A DNA stretch of 39,668 bases from an uncultured Eubacteriales bacterium (GTDB lineage Bacteria; Bacillota; Clostridia; Oscillospirales; Oscillospiraceae), in NCBI GenBank assembly GCA_958402445.1, contig CATXTO010000018.1:1-39668 (forward strand), read 5' to 3'. Position 1 is the stretch's first letter, and each line of letters starts with the position of its first letter. Made by a program: the position numbers and the translations under genes. Positions 15,615-23,924 of this stretch are shown here, piece by piece. Under the pieces are notes generated by a model. It ran no database searches and had not been told where the DNA came from. It saw nothing but the letters and a program-made list of their open reading frames with translations.

Positions 15615-15905
15615 TTATTCTCCGGTGTCGGAGAAAATGATCTCACCGTTTTCCACCAGACCCAGGGCTTCTCTGGCAATTTTACGCACGCTGTCGTCGG
15701 TGCCGAGGCTGCCGATGTCCTGCTGCAGCTCCTGATTTTTTTGCTGCAACTCGGCGGCCTGGCCGGACAGCTGCTGATACTGGCTTTGGCTGGCCCGAAT
15801 CTGCGCCCGCTGGGAGACCAGGGTAACGGTAGCGCACACAAGAATCAGCAGCACCACCACCTTGGTCAGCAGCGACGACCTGCGGAATTTCACGGGTAAT
15901 TTCAT
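15615..15905 (-). CDS. divIC: Septum formation initiator DivIC/FtsB family
   Basis: A 96-residue bitopic membrane protein of the divisome: short basic N-terminus (KLPVKFRRSSLLTK), one membrane helix (about residues 14-31), then an extracellular coiled coil with Gln/Leu heptads (QLSGQAAELQQKNQELQQDI) and the conserved end (VRKIAREALGLVENGEIIF). It acts with FtsL and DivIB to activate septal wall synthesis. AGGAGG is 9 bases before the ATG. Gene order with yabP, yabQ and yabR matches Bacillus. The yabQ reading frame overlaps the first three quarters of this gene. Confidence 0.93.
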   Translation of the reverse strand: MKLPVKFRRSSLLTKVVVLLILVCATVTLVSQRAQIRASQSQYQQLSGQAAELQQKNQELQQDIGSLGTDDSVRKIAREALGLVENGEIIFSDTGE

Positions 15906-16368
15906 CCGAATGACCTCCTGGGCGTGGACTGCGCCGCCGCGCGCGACGCTTGTTATAGGTTATTGTAACCCATTTCCGCCCGGAAGAAAAGAGAAATTTT
16001 AAGAATTTTTTGATTTTTTTCAAAATTAGTCGGACTGGGGCCGTCAGGGTCCGCAAAACGACTGCGCCCGCCCGCCAGAAAGCCCGAAACAGGCGCCGGA
16101 AGAAGGCGGACAGGGTCAGTCCGTAGAAGAACGCGCCCAGGGCTATGCCCGCCAACTGAAAGAGCTGCAGCTTGCCCCGGCACAGGTAGAGCGCCAGGAC
16201 GCACAGGCTCACGCCGCAAAGGAGCACAAACAGCAGGTCCGCCGGCACCGTGGCGCGCCGTGCCAAACGCCGCAGCTCTCGCAGCAGGTCGTAGGCCAGA
16301 CCCAGTCCCACGCCCATGGCCACCGCGCAGGCAAACCAAACGGCCTGCTCCGCCACCGGGGGGGCCAT
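15682..16368 (-). CDS. yabQ: Spore cortex biosynthesis protein YabQ, with long overlap into divIC
   Basis: A hydrophobic protein required for spore cortex formation in the forespore outer membrane. The first 154 residues look authentic: membrane helices near residues 9-27, 43-62 and 68-88 (WFACAVAMGVGLGLAYDLLREL, then LLFVLLCGVSLCVLALYLCRG) and a basic amphipathic end with RLILKKIKKFLKFLF. The frame does not stop before divIC but continues 224 bases inside it in another phase, giving a low-complexity tail of about 74 residues and 228 in total. The natural end may have been lost by mutation, or there may be an indel. The start shares one base with the yabP stop (TGATG). Confidence 0.85.
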   Translation of the reverse strand: MAPPVAEQAVWFACAVAMGVGLGLAYDLLRELRRLARRATVPADLLFVLLCGVSLCVLALYLCRGKLQLFQLAGIALGAFFYGLTLSAFFRRLFRAFWRAGAVVLRTLTAPVRLILKKIKKFLKFLFSSGRKWVTITYNKRRARRRSPRPGGHSDEITREIPQVVAADQGGGAADSCVRYRYPGLPAGADSGQPKPVSAAVRPGRRVAAKKSGAAAGHRQPRHRRQRA

Positions 16369-16649
16369 CAGCCAAAGAGCCGGGAGAAGAAGTTGCCCTC
16401 CCGCCGGGGCTCCTCGTAGAGCAGGGCGGTCACCATGCCGTCCACCGCCACCTGGCCGCCGTCCAGGGACAGGGTCTTCAGATGCAGGTCCTGGCCCCGC
16501 ACCATCAGGGTCCCTCGGGCCGTCCGCAAAATCACCGCCGCTTCGTCAAAGCTGACCACCTCTGTGACCCCGGAGACGGTCAGGTTCTTTCTCTCATCCA
16601 GGGTCAGCCGATGGGGCTGCTGGAGCGTCTTGTCCTCGATGCTAGCCAT
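16368..16649 (-). CDS. yabP: Sporulation protein YabP
   Basis: A 93-residue soluble protein needed for spore cortex assembly together with YabQ. The sequence HRLTLDERKNLTVSGVTEVVSFDEAAVILRT followed by GTLMVRGQDLHLKTLSLDGGQVAVDG is the YabP/YqfC domain. The ATG at 16649 has AAGGAG 8 bases upstream; an upstream Met in frame has none. It opens the four-gene operon, divergent from aspS across about 200 bases. Expression late in sporulation would be expected from the family; no clear sigma-E or sigma-F promoter could be assigned. Confidence 0.93.
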   Translation of the reverse strand: MASIEDKTLQQPHRLTLDERKNLTVSGVTEVVSFDEAAVILRTARGTLMVRGQDLHLKTLSLDGGQVAVDGMVTALLYEEPRREGNFFSRLFG

Positions 16650-16772
16650 AGCGAGTCTCCTTCCCAATTCGTTGCGTTCCATCCTATGCGCCGGAGCTCG
16701 GCCTTAGAACCGGCAGGCGTCTCATCGGCACAAATCCGTTTCCCCACCGCGGACTTGGGGCGGGGAATTTCA

Positions 16773-16801
16773 TTGACAATCCCGGGAAATTGTGAGAGAA
16801 T
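16773..16801 (+). promoter_or_regulatory. Sigma-A promoter of aspS
   Basis: Perfect TTGACA (16773-16778), a 17-base spacer and GAGAAT (16796-16801), 55 bases before the start codon. The short leader leaves no room for a T-box. Confidence 0.65.
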
Positions 16802-16856
16802 AAGGGAAAATTGCGGACCCGGCGGCCGGGCCGCCGGTAGGAGGAAGGTAACGGTT

Positions 16857-18623
16857 ATGTTCCAATCGAGAACACACAACTGCAACGAACTGCGGCTGTC
16901 CCACGTGGGGCGGCAGGTCACCCTGGTCGGATGGCTGGAGACCGTCCGGGAGGTGGGCGCCAACTTCGCCTTCCTGGTCCTGCGGGATTTCTACGGCACG
17001 ACGCAGGTCGTGGTGGAGACCGAGGAACTCATGCGCCAGGTCAAGGCAATTAATAAGGAATCCACCATTTCCGTCACCGGCGTGGTGCGGGAGCGGGCCA
17101 GCAAAAATCCCAAGCTCCCCACGGGGGACATCGAGGTGGCGCCCAGTTTCATCCAGGTTTTGGGCAAGTGCTATCACCACGCCCTGCCCTTTGAAATCCG
17201 AAAATCCCGGGAGGCCGAGGAAAACGCCCGGCTGCGCTACCGCTACCTGGACCTGCGGAATCCGGAGGTGAAGCAGAATATCGTCCTGCGGTGCAACGTG
17301 GTCGCCGCCATCCGCCAGGGCATGACCCAGGAGGGCTTTTTGGAAATCACCACCCCCATCCTCACCAGCTCCAGCCCGGAGGGGGCCCGGGATTATCTGG
17401 TGCCCGCCCGGAACCACCCGGGGAAATTCTACGCGCTGCCCCAGGCTCCCCAGCAGTTTAAGCAGCTGCTGATGGCCGCAGGGTTCGACCGCTACTTCCA
17501 GATCGCTCCCTGCTTCCGGGACGAGGACGCCCGGGCGGATCGGTCCCCCGGGGAGTTTTACCAACTGGACATGGAGATGGCCTTCGCCACCCAGGACGAC
17601 GTGTTCTCCGTGATTGAGACTGTTTTCCCCCCCATTTTCGCCAAATACGGCAAATACAAGGCCGTGTCCAGCGCCCCCTTCCGCCGGATCTCCTTTGCCG
17701 AGGCCATGGAGCGCTACGGCTCCGACAAGCCGGACCTGCGCATTGACCTGACGGTCTCGGACATCACGAAGGAGGTGACCGGCTGCGGCTTCGGCCCCTT
17801 CGACGGGGCGGTGGTCAAGGCCGTGGTGGTTCCGGACTTTACCCAGACCCGGAAGTTCATTGACAAGCTCTGTGCGGACGCGGAGGTGGCCTCCGGCGGC
17901 AACAAGGCCTATTGGTTCCGCCTGGACGATCAGGGGAACCTGGTGGGCGGCATCTCCAAGTTCCTGGCGGAGCGAAAGGCGGCTCTGGTGGAGAAGCTGG
18001 GCCTGAAGCCCAACTCCTTTGTGGCAGTCTCCGCGGGCAAGAAAACCGCCGCCCAGAAAACCGCCGGCGTCCTGCGCAAGCTTTTGGGCCAGACCGTTCC
18101 CGGCCACATGGACCGGGAGCGGTACGAGTTCTGCTGGATTGTAGACTTCCCCATGTACGAGATCGGGGAGGAGTCCGGGGTGCTGGAGTTCTGTCACAAC
18201 CCCTTCTCCATGCCCCAGGGAGGCCTGCGGACCCTGGAGGAGCGGAATCCTTTGGAGATTCTGGCCTATCAGTACGACCTGGTGTGCAACGGCGTGGAGC
18301 TGTCCTCCGGCGCGGTGCGGAACCACGACCCGGAGATTATGGTCAAGGCCTTTTCCCTGGTGGGGCTGGGGGAAGCGGACGTGAAGGCCAAGTTCCCGGC
18401 CATGTACAACGCCTTTACCTACGGCGCGCCGCCCCACGCGGGCATTGCCCCCGGGGTGGACCGGATGGTGATGCTTTTGGCAGGGGAGGAGTCCATCCGG
18501 GAGGTCATTCCCTTCCCCATGAACAAAAACGCCCAGGACGTGATGATGGGGGCCCCCAGCCAGGTGGAGCAGAAGCAGCTCGACGAGGTGCATATCGCCG
18601 TGGTCCCGGTCCAAAACGACTGA
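16857..18623 (+). CDS. aspS: Aspartyl-tRNA synthetase
   Basis: A 588-residue class IIb synthetase that charges tRNA-Asp, of standard bacterial length. N-terminal OB-fold anticodon domain (about 1-110, VTLVGWLETVREVGANFAFLVLRD), catalytic domain with motif 2 (FRDEDARADRSPGEFYQLDMEM), an inserted GAD-type bacterial domain (about 285-420), and motif 3 near the end (GIAPGVDRMVMLLAG). The start MFQSRTHNCNELR follows AGGAGGAAGGTAACGGTT. The frame is open 199 codons further upstream, but that stretch runs antisense through yabP and the promoter. The gene has its own promoter and terminator. Whether it also charges tRNA-Asn depends on gatCAB elsewhere. Confidence 0.97.
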   Translation: MFQSRTHNCNELRLSHVGRQVTLVGWLETVREVGANFAFLVLRDFYGTTQVVVETEELMRQVKAINKESTISVTGVVRERASKNPKLPTGDIEVAPSFIQVLGKCYHHALPFEIRKSREAEENARLRYRYLDLRNPEVKQNIVLRCNVVAAIRQGMTQEGFLEITTPILTSSSPEGARDYLVPARNHPGKFYALPQAPQQFKQLLMAAGFDRYFQIAPCFRDEDARADRSPGEFYQLDMEMAFATQDDVFSVIETVFPPIFAKYGKYKAVSSAPFRRISFAEAMERYGSDKPDLRIDLTVSDITKEVTGCGFGPFDGAVVKAVVVPDFTQTRKFIDKLCADAEVASGGNKAYWFRLDDQGNLVGGISKFLAERKAALVEKLGLKPNSFVAVSAGKKTAAQKTAGVLRKLLGQTVPGHMDRERYEFCWIVDFPMYEIGEESGVLEFCHNPFSMPQGGLRTLEERNPLEILAYQYDLVCNGVELSSGAVRNHDPEIMVKAFSLVGLGEADVKAKFPAMYNAFTYGAPPHAGIAPGVDRMVMLLAGEESIREVIPFPMNKNAQDVMMGAPSQVEQKQLDEVHIAVVPVQND

Positions 18624-18729
18624 GTTTGACTGAGCCTCAACCGTTGAAAAGACCGGGAGAAGGACGCAAACGGGCTTCTGGCACAGCGGCCGCAGGGACC
18701 TTGCCCCGCATTGAATAAAATGACGCAGC

Positions 18730-18765
18730 GGCCGGAGGACCCCAATAGGGGCCTCCGGCCGATTT
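18730..18765 (+). terminator. aspS terminator
   Basis: GGCCGGAGG pairs with CCTCCGGCC, with an inner CCCC-aata-GGGG stem, followed by GATTTTC, about 105 bases after the aspS stop. Confidence 0.8.
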
Positions 18766-18816
18766 TCAGGGGACTGATTCCGGATTCCGGTTGAATCAAA
18801 TCCTCACCATGTAGGG

Positions 18817-18844
18817 CCAGGCCCCCGCGTCAGCGGGGGCCTGG
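18817..18844 (-). terminator. GC-rich hairpin after the acetyltransferase gene
   Basis: CCAGGCCCCCGC pairs exactly with GCGGGGGCCTGG around GTCA, just past the stop at 18851. The T-run is weak on both strands, so termination is uncertain. Confidence 0.45.
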
Positions 18845-18850
18845 CTTGTA

Positions 18851-19498
18851 TCATAATTGTTTGTATGCTTCAAGGAGCGCCTGAGCATCCCCGCGTTTTA
18901 TATAAGGCAAAAGCTGTTTGATTTGCGCAAACGGCAAATCCCACCAGCGGAGCGCCTCCAGCTTCAGAATGGTCTCCTGGTCAAAACGCTTCCGGATCGG
19001 CCTGGCCGGTACGCCGCCCACAATGGTGTAGGGTTCCACGTCCTTGGTGACCACGGCCCTCGTCCCGATGATCGCCCCGTCTCCGATATGGACGCCGGAC
19101 AAAATCACCGCCTCATACCCAATCCAGACGTCATTGCCAATCACAATATCCCCTTTATTGTCCCATGCTGTGGGGACCTCGGAAATCGGCGTGCCCCATT
19201 CCTCAAAAAACAGAGGAAACGGGTAGGTGGAAAGGGAGCCCATGGCGTGGTTCGCACTGGTAAAAATAAACTTGGCGCCGCAGGCGACAGAGCAAAACTT
19301 TCCCATCTGCAGACGGTCCTTGTTGATCGGGTAGTGGTAAAGAACATTGTTTTTTTCAAAATCCACAGGGTCGTTTACAAAGTCATGGTACATGGTGTAA
19401 GCGCCGATGGAGATACTGGGGTCTTTGACCACGGCCCGTAGGTAGACCGTCTGCTTGTCGCCTGTACGAGGATAAATCTTTTTTGTCGGAATAGACAT
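18851..19498 (-). CDS. CatB/Vat-type xenobiotic O-acetyltransferase
   Basis: A 215-residue left-handed beta-helix (hexapeptide) acetyltransferase of the XAT class, which acetylates hydroxyl groups of chloramphenicol or streptogramin A. Landmarks: KFCSVACGAKFIFTSANHAMGS with the catalytic His84, STYPFPLFFEEWG, GDIVIGNDVWIGYEAVILSGVHIGDGAIIGTRAVVTKDVEPYTIVGGVPARPIRKRF, and a helical end with RWWDLPFAQIKQLLPYI. AGGAGGCAAAACG precedes the ATG. It lies at the end of a minus-strand block with a MATE exporter and a UvrA-like ATPase, which suggests detoxification. It differs clearly from the VatA sequence I recall, and the drug specificity cannot be stated. Confidence 0.85.
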   Translation of the reverse strand: MSIPTKKIYPRTGDKQTVYLRAVVKDPSISIGAYTMYHDFVNDPVDFEKNNVLYHYPINKDRLQMGKFCSVACGAKFIFTSANHAMGSLSTYPFPLFFEEWGTPISEVPTAWDNKGDIVIGNDVWIGYEAVILSGVHIGDGAIIGTRAVVTKDVEPYTIVGGVPARPIRKRFDQETILKLEALRWWDLPFAQIKQLLPYIKRGDAQALLEAYKQL

Positions 19499-19607
19499 CG
19501 TTTTGCCTCCTAATTGATTATTTCAGATGCTATTCCGCTGATACGATGCAACGCTTCACGTTCTGCACCCATCCTTTCCCGGGGGCTATTCCCCCCGAAT
19601 CTCCGCC

Positions 19608-20081
19608 TTACCCGGACGCCTTTGCCTCATTTAACAGTAGAGCCTTTGCATAGGGTCTGGTTTCATCGCTGAGCAGAAACAGAAAGGCGTTGTTGCGGCA
19701 TCTTTGCAGACGCTCGCCCTTCAAGATAAAGTCGTAACCCATGGAGCATCTTGGATTGCAGGCGGCCGGGTCCACCAAACGCTTGCACACGGGCGCCTTG
19801 CGGATCGCCTCCACCATTGCCTCGGGCAGCGTTTCCAAGACATCCATATACTGGGCAATATGATTCGCGTAAATCCGGGCCATCAGCCCCTTTTTGCGAA
19901 ACACATAGTTGGCGATCGTCTTTTTATTGAGGCTGTAAGATACCACGTAGCCACTTTTGGCCAGCTTCACGTCTATTTTACAGCCCAGCGCCGTCAGCTC
20001 ATCGTGCAGCTCGCTGACAAACCCTTGGGTTTCCCCATCGACGGAAGCCAAAAAATCCTGAAACGTATAGTTCTCACTCAT
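19608..20081 (-). CDS. Conserved protein of unknown function, Cys-containing
   Basis: A 157-residue soluble protein. I do not recognise a named domain. The central part (GYVVSYSLNKKTIANYVFRKKGLMARIYANHI) reads like an alpha/beta fold, and the C-terminal third carries CNPRCSMGYDFILKGERLQRC (Cys108, 112, 127), a possible metal or redox site. The start ATGA overlaps the stop of the SAP/DUF6434 gene and AGGAGGAGACACG precedes it, so the two are translationally coupled. No membrane segment or signal peptide is seen. The coupling to a putative nucleic-acid-binding protein is the only functional hint. Confidence 0.75.
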   Translation of the reverse strand: MSENYTFQDFLASVDGETQGFVSELHDELTALGCKIDVKLAKSGYVVSYSLNKKTIANYVFRKKGLMARIYANHIAQYMDVLETLPEAMVEAIRKAPVCKRLVDPAACNPRCSMGYDFILKGERLQRCRNNAFLFLLSDETRPYAKALLLNEAKASG

Positions 20082-20686
20082 CGTGTCTCCTCCTGGTTTT
20101 CCATTCTTTTTATTCGATTCAACGCCACAAGGTCAGATGGTTCGTACCGATTGTGTCCTTGTAATTGTTTTTTGTATTTCCAGCACATAATAGCTTCTTT
20201 TAGAGATTTTCCCGGATTATCCGCAAAGAAATCACGGATATAGGTATTGTATTCAAACTGCTTCTCAATTTTCGTTCTTCCTTTTTTTTGGTCTGCAAGG
20301 ATTTGATCATAAGCGGTAATGGCTTCTTGATAGGTTTTCCCGGCATTCCCTTTCAGCCACTTTTGAAATGCGACATGAAAAGAAAAACTGTTTCCGATCT
20401 GCTCCTTAAAAAATGCCCTGTGCTTTTCTGAGCAAACAAAATCAGATTCAATCTTCGTATCTATGTGGATATCATGGATTACGGCTGCTTTTTTCTTCGC
20501 TGTTGAGGAAGGCGGCGCCTCGCCCGTATCAAGAAAATAAGCGATCCGATCCGTCAGTTCTATTTTTCCCCCGGAAGCAGGCAGGCCGTTTCTTCTACAG
20601 AAGTCTACCAACTCCTCTTTCAGATAATAGAAATCGCGAAATGTTTCGCTATCTAAGCCGCTTTCTAGGACAGGTCTTTTCGTCAT
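20078..20686 (-). CDS. SAP-domain and DUF6434 protein
   Basis: About 202 residues from Met at 20686. Residues 20-55 (FYYLKEELVDFCRRNGLPASGGKIELTDRIAYFL) form a SAP motif, a helix-extension-helix that binds DNA. The rest, with DFVCSEKHRAFFKEQIGNSFSFHVAFQKWLK and YIRDFFADNPGKSLKEAIMCWKYKK, matches my recollection of the DUF6434 domain that follows SAP in these proteins. The function is unknown; a DNA-associated role is inferred from SAP. No clear ribosome site precedes Met 20686. The frame is open further upstream for about 40 codons (to a TTG near 20797), and a real start could lie there. It is more AT-rich than the core genes. Confidence 0.75.
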   Translation of the reverse strand: MTKRPVLESGLDSETFRDFYYLKEELVDFCRRNGLPASGGKIELTDRIAYFLDTGEAPPSSTAKKKAAVIHDIHIDTKIESDFVCSEKHRAFFKEQIGNSFSFHVAFQKWLKGNAGKTYQEAITAYDQILADQKKGRTKIEKQFEYNTYIRDFFADNPGKSLKEAIMCWKYKKQLQGHNRYEPSDLVALNRIKRMENQEETR

Positions 20687-20801
20687 ATGATTGATTCGGC
20701 ATATAGCCGGGCTCCTTTTCTTTATGAACCGTACTCTACCGGCGTTAGCGGAACTGATTTTCGTTTTGCACCATCCGACCACATCATCTGTATCCAATTT
20801 G

Positions 20802-21473
20802 TCATAGAACTGCGCACCAAACTACAATCAATGCATCATATAATCCATGAGCAAAGATAAGAGACAAGGATGAGCAATTCTTTATTTTTTCTCTGCAAAT
20901 GCACAAAAACGCGCCTATCAATGCGGTAGTCAGCATCTGCACTACATTGCCGCTGAAAACGTGAAACAATCCAAAGGCTACGGATGATAATAAAATGGCA
21001 AATACCTTGGAGTCCTTGATCGCAAGTACCCTATGAAACATAATGCCACGAAAAACAAGCTCTTCAGAAAGCGCTACCCCTGCCACACAATATAAAAGTT
21101 CATATAGGTACTTCCATGCCTGGTCGTATCCCTTGTTTCTGCCGATCAAATCCTTTAACCCGAAAAGGATGGGCAATATTGTCAAGATCAAAGACAGACT
21201 TGCCCCGATTAAAATGCCGATTCCAATCTGACAGCCGATTTTTTCTTTTCTGAATCCGAGGTCTACAAGTTTGTCTTGCGACAAAATCGCCATCAGAATC
21301 GGTATCAATGCCGGCGCCCACTGAATTACTATGGCAAGGACGGCCCTCCACGGCTGTGAAAGCGTAGGGAGTATGTTCCGGTTCATCGAGATAGCCAGGA
21401 ACAAGCCTGCAACAGCACCGGCAACGGTAATAAGAAAGTATAAAATTGATTTTAAACGGTTGCTTTGCTGCAT
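20802..21473 (-). CDS. CPBP family intramembrane glutamic protease
   Basis: A 223-residue multi-pass membrane protein of the CAAX protease/bacteriocin-processing (Abi) family. The conserved motifs are all present: SEELVFRG (Glu137, Glu138, Arg142), FGLFH (His171) and a final AHGLYDA (His209). Members cleave substrates within the membrane and are often linked to peptide-bacteriocin self-immunity; the substrate here is unknown. AGGAGGAGACAACAGAAC precedes the ATG. It follows the UvrA-like gene by 53 bases and is probably in the same transcript. Base composition is AT-rich. Confidence 0.88.
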   Translation of the reverse strand: MQQSNRLKSILYFLITVAGAVAGLFLAISMNRNILPTLSQPWRAVLAIVIQWAPALIPILMAILSQDKLVDLGFRKEKIGCQIGIGILIGASLSLILTILPILFGLKDLIGRNKGYDQAWKYLYELLYCVAGVALSEELVFRGIMFHRVLAIKDSKVFAILLSSVAFGLFHVFSGNVVQMLTTALIGAFLCICREKIKNCSSLSLIFAHGLYDALIVVWCAVL

Positions 21474-21526
21474 GTTCTGTTGTCTCCTCCTGTTTTTGAT
21501 TTCTGTCTCTTGGCAATGTTCCCGCT

Positions 21527-23770
21527 TTATTCAGAACACGAAGCCCGCAGGCTGTCTGCCGTCAGCGTTTTTGCGCTGCGTACCATCTCCGCCGGCGTTC
21601 CGGCGAATACCACCTCGCCGCCATTTTTCCCGCCATCCGGGCCGATGTCGATGATCCAGTCCGCCTGCTTCACCACATCCAGATTGTGCTCGATCACCAC
21701 CAGGGTGTTGCCCCGGGACACGATCAGATCGAATAGCTTCAAGAGGTTTTGAATATCGGACAGGTGCAGGCCGGTGGTCGGCTCGTCCATCACAAGGATG
21801 CTTCCCTTTTTCCCCAGGTTCTTGGCCAGCTTGATCCGCTGGCGCTCGCCGCCGGAGAGGGTGCTCAGGGGCTGCCCCAGCGTCAGGTAGCTTAGGCCCA
21901 CCTGCTGCATTACCTTCAGGTGCTTTTGGATCTTGGCGTCCTCAAACACCTCCATGGCCTGAGAGGCGGTCAGGCCCAGCAGCTCCACGATATTTTTTCC
22001 CTTGTAAGTGCAGGCAAGGGCCTCCTGGTTGTACCGCACGCCGCCGCAGGCCTCGCACTCCGTCACAATTGGATCCATAAAGGCAAGCTCGGTCACGATG
22101 ACGCCCTTGCCGCCGCACGCCGGACAGGCCCCGGTGGAATTAAAGCTGAACAGACTCTCCGGCTTGTCATTCTCCCGGGCCAGCAGTTTTCTGATTTCTT
22201 CGAAGTAGCCCAGGTAAGAGGCGGGGGTGGAGCGGTTGGTCGCCGTGATGGGTCCCTGATCGATCATCACGACGTCGTTTTCATACTGCTTGGCGAAAAC
22301 CTGGGAGATCAGGGAGCTCTTGCCCGAGCCGGCCACGCCGGTCACGACGGTCATGATGCCCAGGGGGATATCCACATCCACATGCTTTAGGTTGTGGAGG
22401 CAGGCGTCCCGAACCGGCAGGCTGCCGGCCGGCCGGCGGGGCTCCTGCTTCACCGGCAGGGACCGGAGCATGGCCTTTCCCGTCAGGGTATCAGCCTGGA
22501 GCAAATTCTGATAGCTTCCCTCGAATACGATCTGCCCACCGTTTTGCCCGGCCTGCGGCCCCACGTCGATCACATGGTCCGCAATCGAGATCACGTCCTT
22601 GTCATGCTCCACCACCAGGACGGTATTTCCCTTGTCCCGCAATGCCTTCAGCAGATTGTTCATGCGGTAGACGTCCCGGGGGTGCATCCCGGCGCTGGGC
22701 TCGTCAAAGATATAGGTCATCCCGGTCAGGCTGCTTCCCATATACCGCACCAGCTTCAACCGCTGGGCCTCCCCGCCGGACAGGGACGGCGTTTCCCGGT
22801 TCAGATGCAAATAGGGCAGGCCGATTTCGATCATCCGATCCAGGCCTTCGATGATCGTCTGCACCAGCACCCCCACCGTCTGATCTGTGATGCCCGACAG
22901 GACCTCCCGCAGCAGCGTCAGTTCCATCTCACACAGATCCGCGATGGAATAGCCGTTGATTTTGCAGCGCAGAGCCGCTGCATGCAACCGTTTTCCATGG
23001 CAGTCGGTACATTCCATCTCGGCCACCAGACTCTGCGACTTTTCCTGGGTGTGTTTGCTTTTGTTGCTGATGTCCCGATTCAAGAGGGCCTTGGTATACA
23101 GATGGTATAACCCTGTCACCTTTGGATTTTCCAGCTCCCCCGAGCCGTCCCGGGAGCCATAGAGGAGGAGGTTGTATTCCTCGGCGGAATAGTCCTGGAT
23201 GGGCTTGTCCAGATTGAACAGACCCGATTTTGCATACTGCTTCCAATACCAGGAGCCGGGCTGAAGCCAGGAGTCCTTCACGCAGCCCTCATTCCAAGAT
23301 TTTTCTGGGTCTATCAATGCGTCCATGTCGATCCTGGTGATCTTCCCCAGCCCGGAGCAGGTTTTGCACATTCCGCTCCGGTCGTTGAAAGAGAAGTAGG
23401 AGGCCGTACCCACATAGGGCTGGCCAATTCTGGAAAACAGCAGCCGCAGGCTGGCATACAGGCCGCTGATGGTGCCCACCGTGGAGCGGGCGTTCCCGCC
23501 CAGGGGGGACTGGTCCACCACCACGGAAGGCGTCAGGTTGTCGATGCGCTCCACCGCCGGTTTGGGGTACTTCGGGAGCCTGGAACGTACAAACGCCGGA
23601 TAGGTGGCGTTCATCTGCCGCTGGGATTCGGCGGCGATGGTATCAAAAACAATACTGGATTTCCCGGAGCCTGACACGCCGGTAAACACCGTGATTTTCT
23701 CCTTTGGGATCCTGAATGTGACATGCTTGAGATTGTTCTGGGTGAGCCCATGCACGATAATGTCTGCCAT
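21527..23770 (-). CDS. UvrA-like ABC ATPase, short resistance-type paralogue
   Basis: A 747-residue protein with two UvrA-type ABC halves: Walker A GVSGSGKSS (about residue 31), signature LSGGEAQRLKL and Walker B FDEPSAGMHP in the first; GVAGSGKSS, LSGGERQRIKL and MDEPTTGLH in the second, each interrupted by a zinc module (CKTCSGLGK; CPACGGKG with CEACGG). Housekeeping UvrA has about 940 residues. This form lacks the UvrB-binding insertion, as in UvrA-like proteins of antibiotic producers and resistant Firmicutes (DrrC-like). It may remove DNA-bound drugs rather than perform normal excision repair; that is inference. GAGGTACTGATAA precedes the ATG. It lies between the MATE and CPBP genes. Confidence 0.9.
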   Translation of the reverse strand: MADIIVHGLTQNNLKHVTFRIPKEKITVFTGVSGSGKSSIVFDTIAAESQRQMNATYPAFVRSRLPKYPKPAVERIDNLTPSVVVDQSPLGGNARSTVGTISGLYASLRLLFSRIGQPYVGTASYFSFNDRSGMCKTCSGLGKITRIDMDALIDPEKSWNEGCVKDSWLQPGSWYWKQYAKSGLFNLDKPIQDYSAEEYNLLLYGSRDGSGELENPKVTGLYHLYTKALLNRDISNKSKHTQEKSQSLVAEMECTDCHGKRLHAAALRCKINGYSIADLCEMELTLLREVLSGITDQTVGVLVQTIIEGLDRMIEIGLPYLHLNRETPSLSGGEAQRLKLVRYMGSSLTGMTYIFDEPSAGMHPRDVYRMNNLLKALRDKGNTVLVVEHDKDVISIADHVIDVGPQAGQNGGQIVFEGSYQNLLQADTLTGKAMLRSLPVKQEPRRPAGSLPVRDACLHNLKHVDVDIPLGIMTVVTGVAGSGKSSLISQVFAKQYENDVVMIDQGPITATNRSTPASYLGYFEEIRKLLARENDKPESLFSFNSTGACPACGGKGVIVTELAFMDPIVTECEACGGVRYNQEALACTYKGKNIVELLGLTASQAMEVFEDAKIQKHLKVMQQVGLSYLTLGQPLSTLSGGERQRIKLAKNLGKKGSILVMDEPTTGLHLSDIQNLLKLFDLIVSRGNTLVVIEHNLDVVKQADWIIDIGPDGGKNGGEVVFAGTPAEMVRSAKTLTADSLRASCSE

Positions 23771-23924
23771 TTATCAGTACCTCTTTTTGATTACTTCTTA
23801 TATTCTATCATAGAAATTGGGGGATGGCTACTACGGTATTCTCTCCTTTGTTTTTCGTACAGCTTTTTGCTATCGTATATCCGAGGCGTGCATCCCACCT
23901 TGTTGCCAGGTACCTTATAACCAC

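Noticed and set aside
16260..16856. 199-codon upstream extension of the aspS reading frame
   Set aside because: It is antisense to yabP and part of yabQ, runs through the promoter, and the natural AspRS start with a ribosome site is at 16857.
16650..16856. T-box leader before aspS
   Set aside because: The promoter lies only 55 bases before the start codon and no T-box sequence or terminator/antiterminator pair is visible.
16770..18614. 614-codon ORF antisense to aspS
   Set aside because: Composition (His/Gly/Leu/Val-rich) reflects the shadow of a GC-rich gene; no ribosome site or domain.
18851..19498. Naming the acetyltransferase as a specific vat or catB resistance gene
   Set aside because: The family motifs are clear, but the sequence differs from the Vat sequence I recall and drug specificity cannot be read.
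21527..23770. Housekeeping uvrA of nucleotide excision repair
   Set aside because: At 747 residues it is about 190 shorter than standard UvrA and lacks the UvrB-binding region; it fits the resistance-type paralogues.
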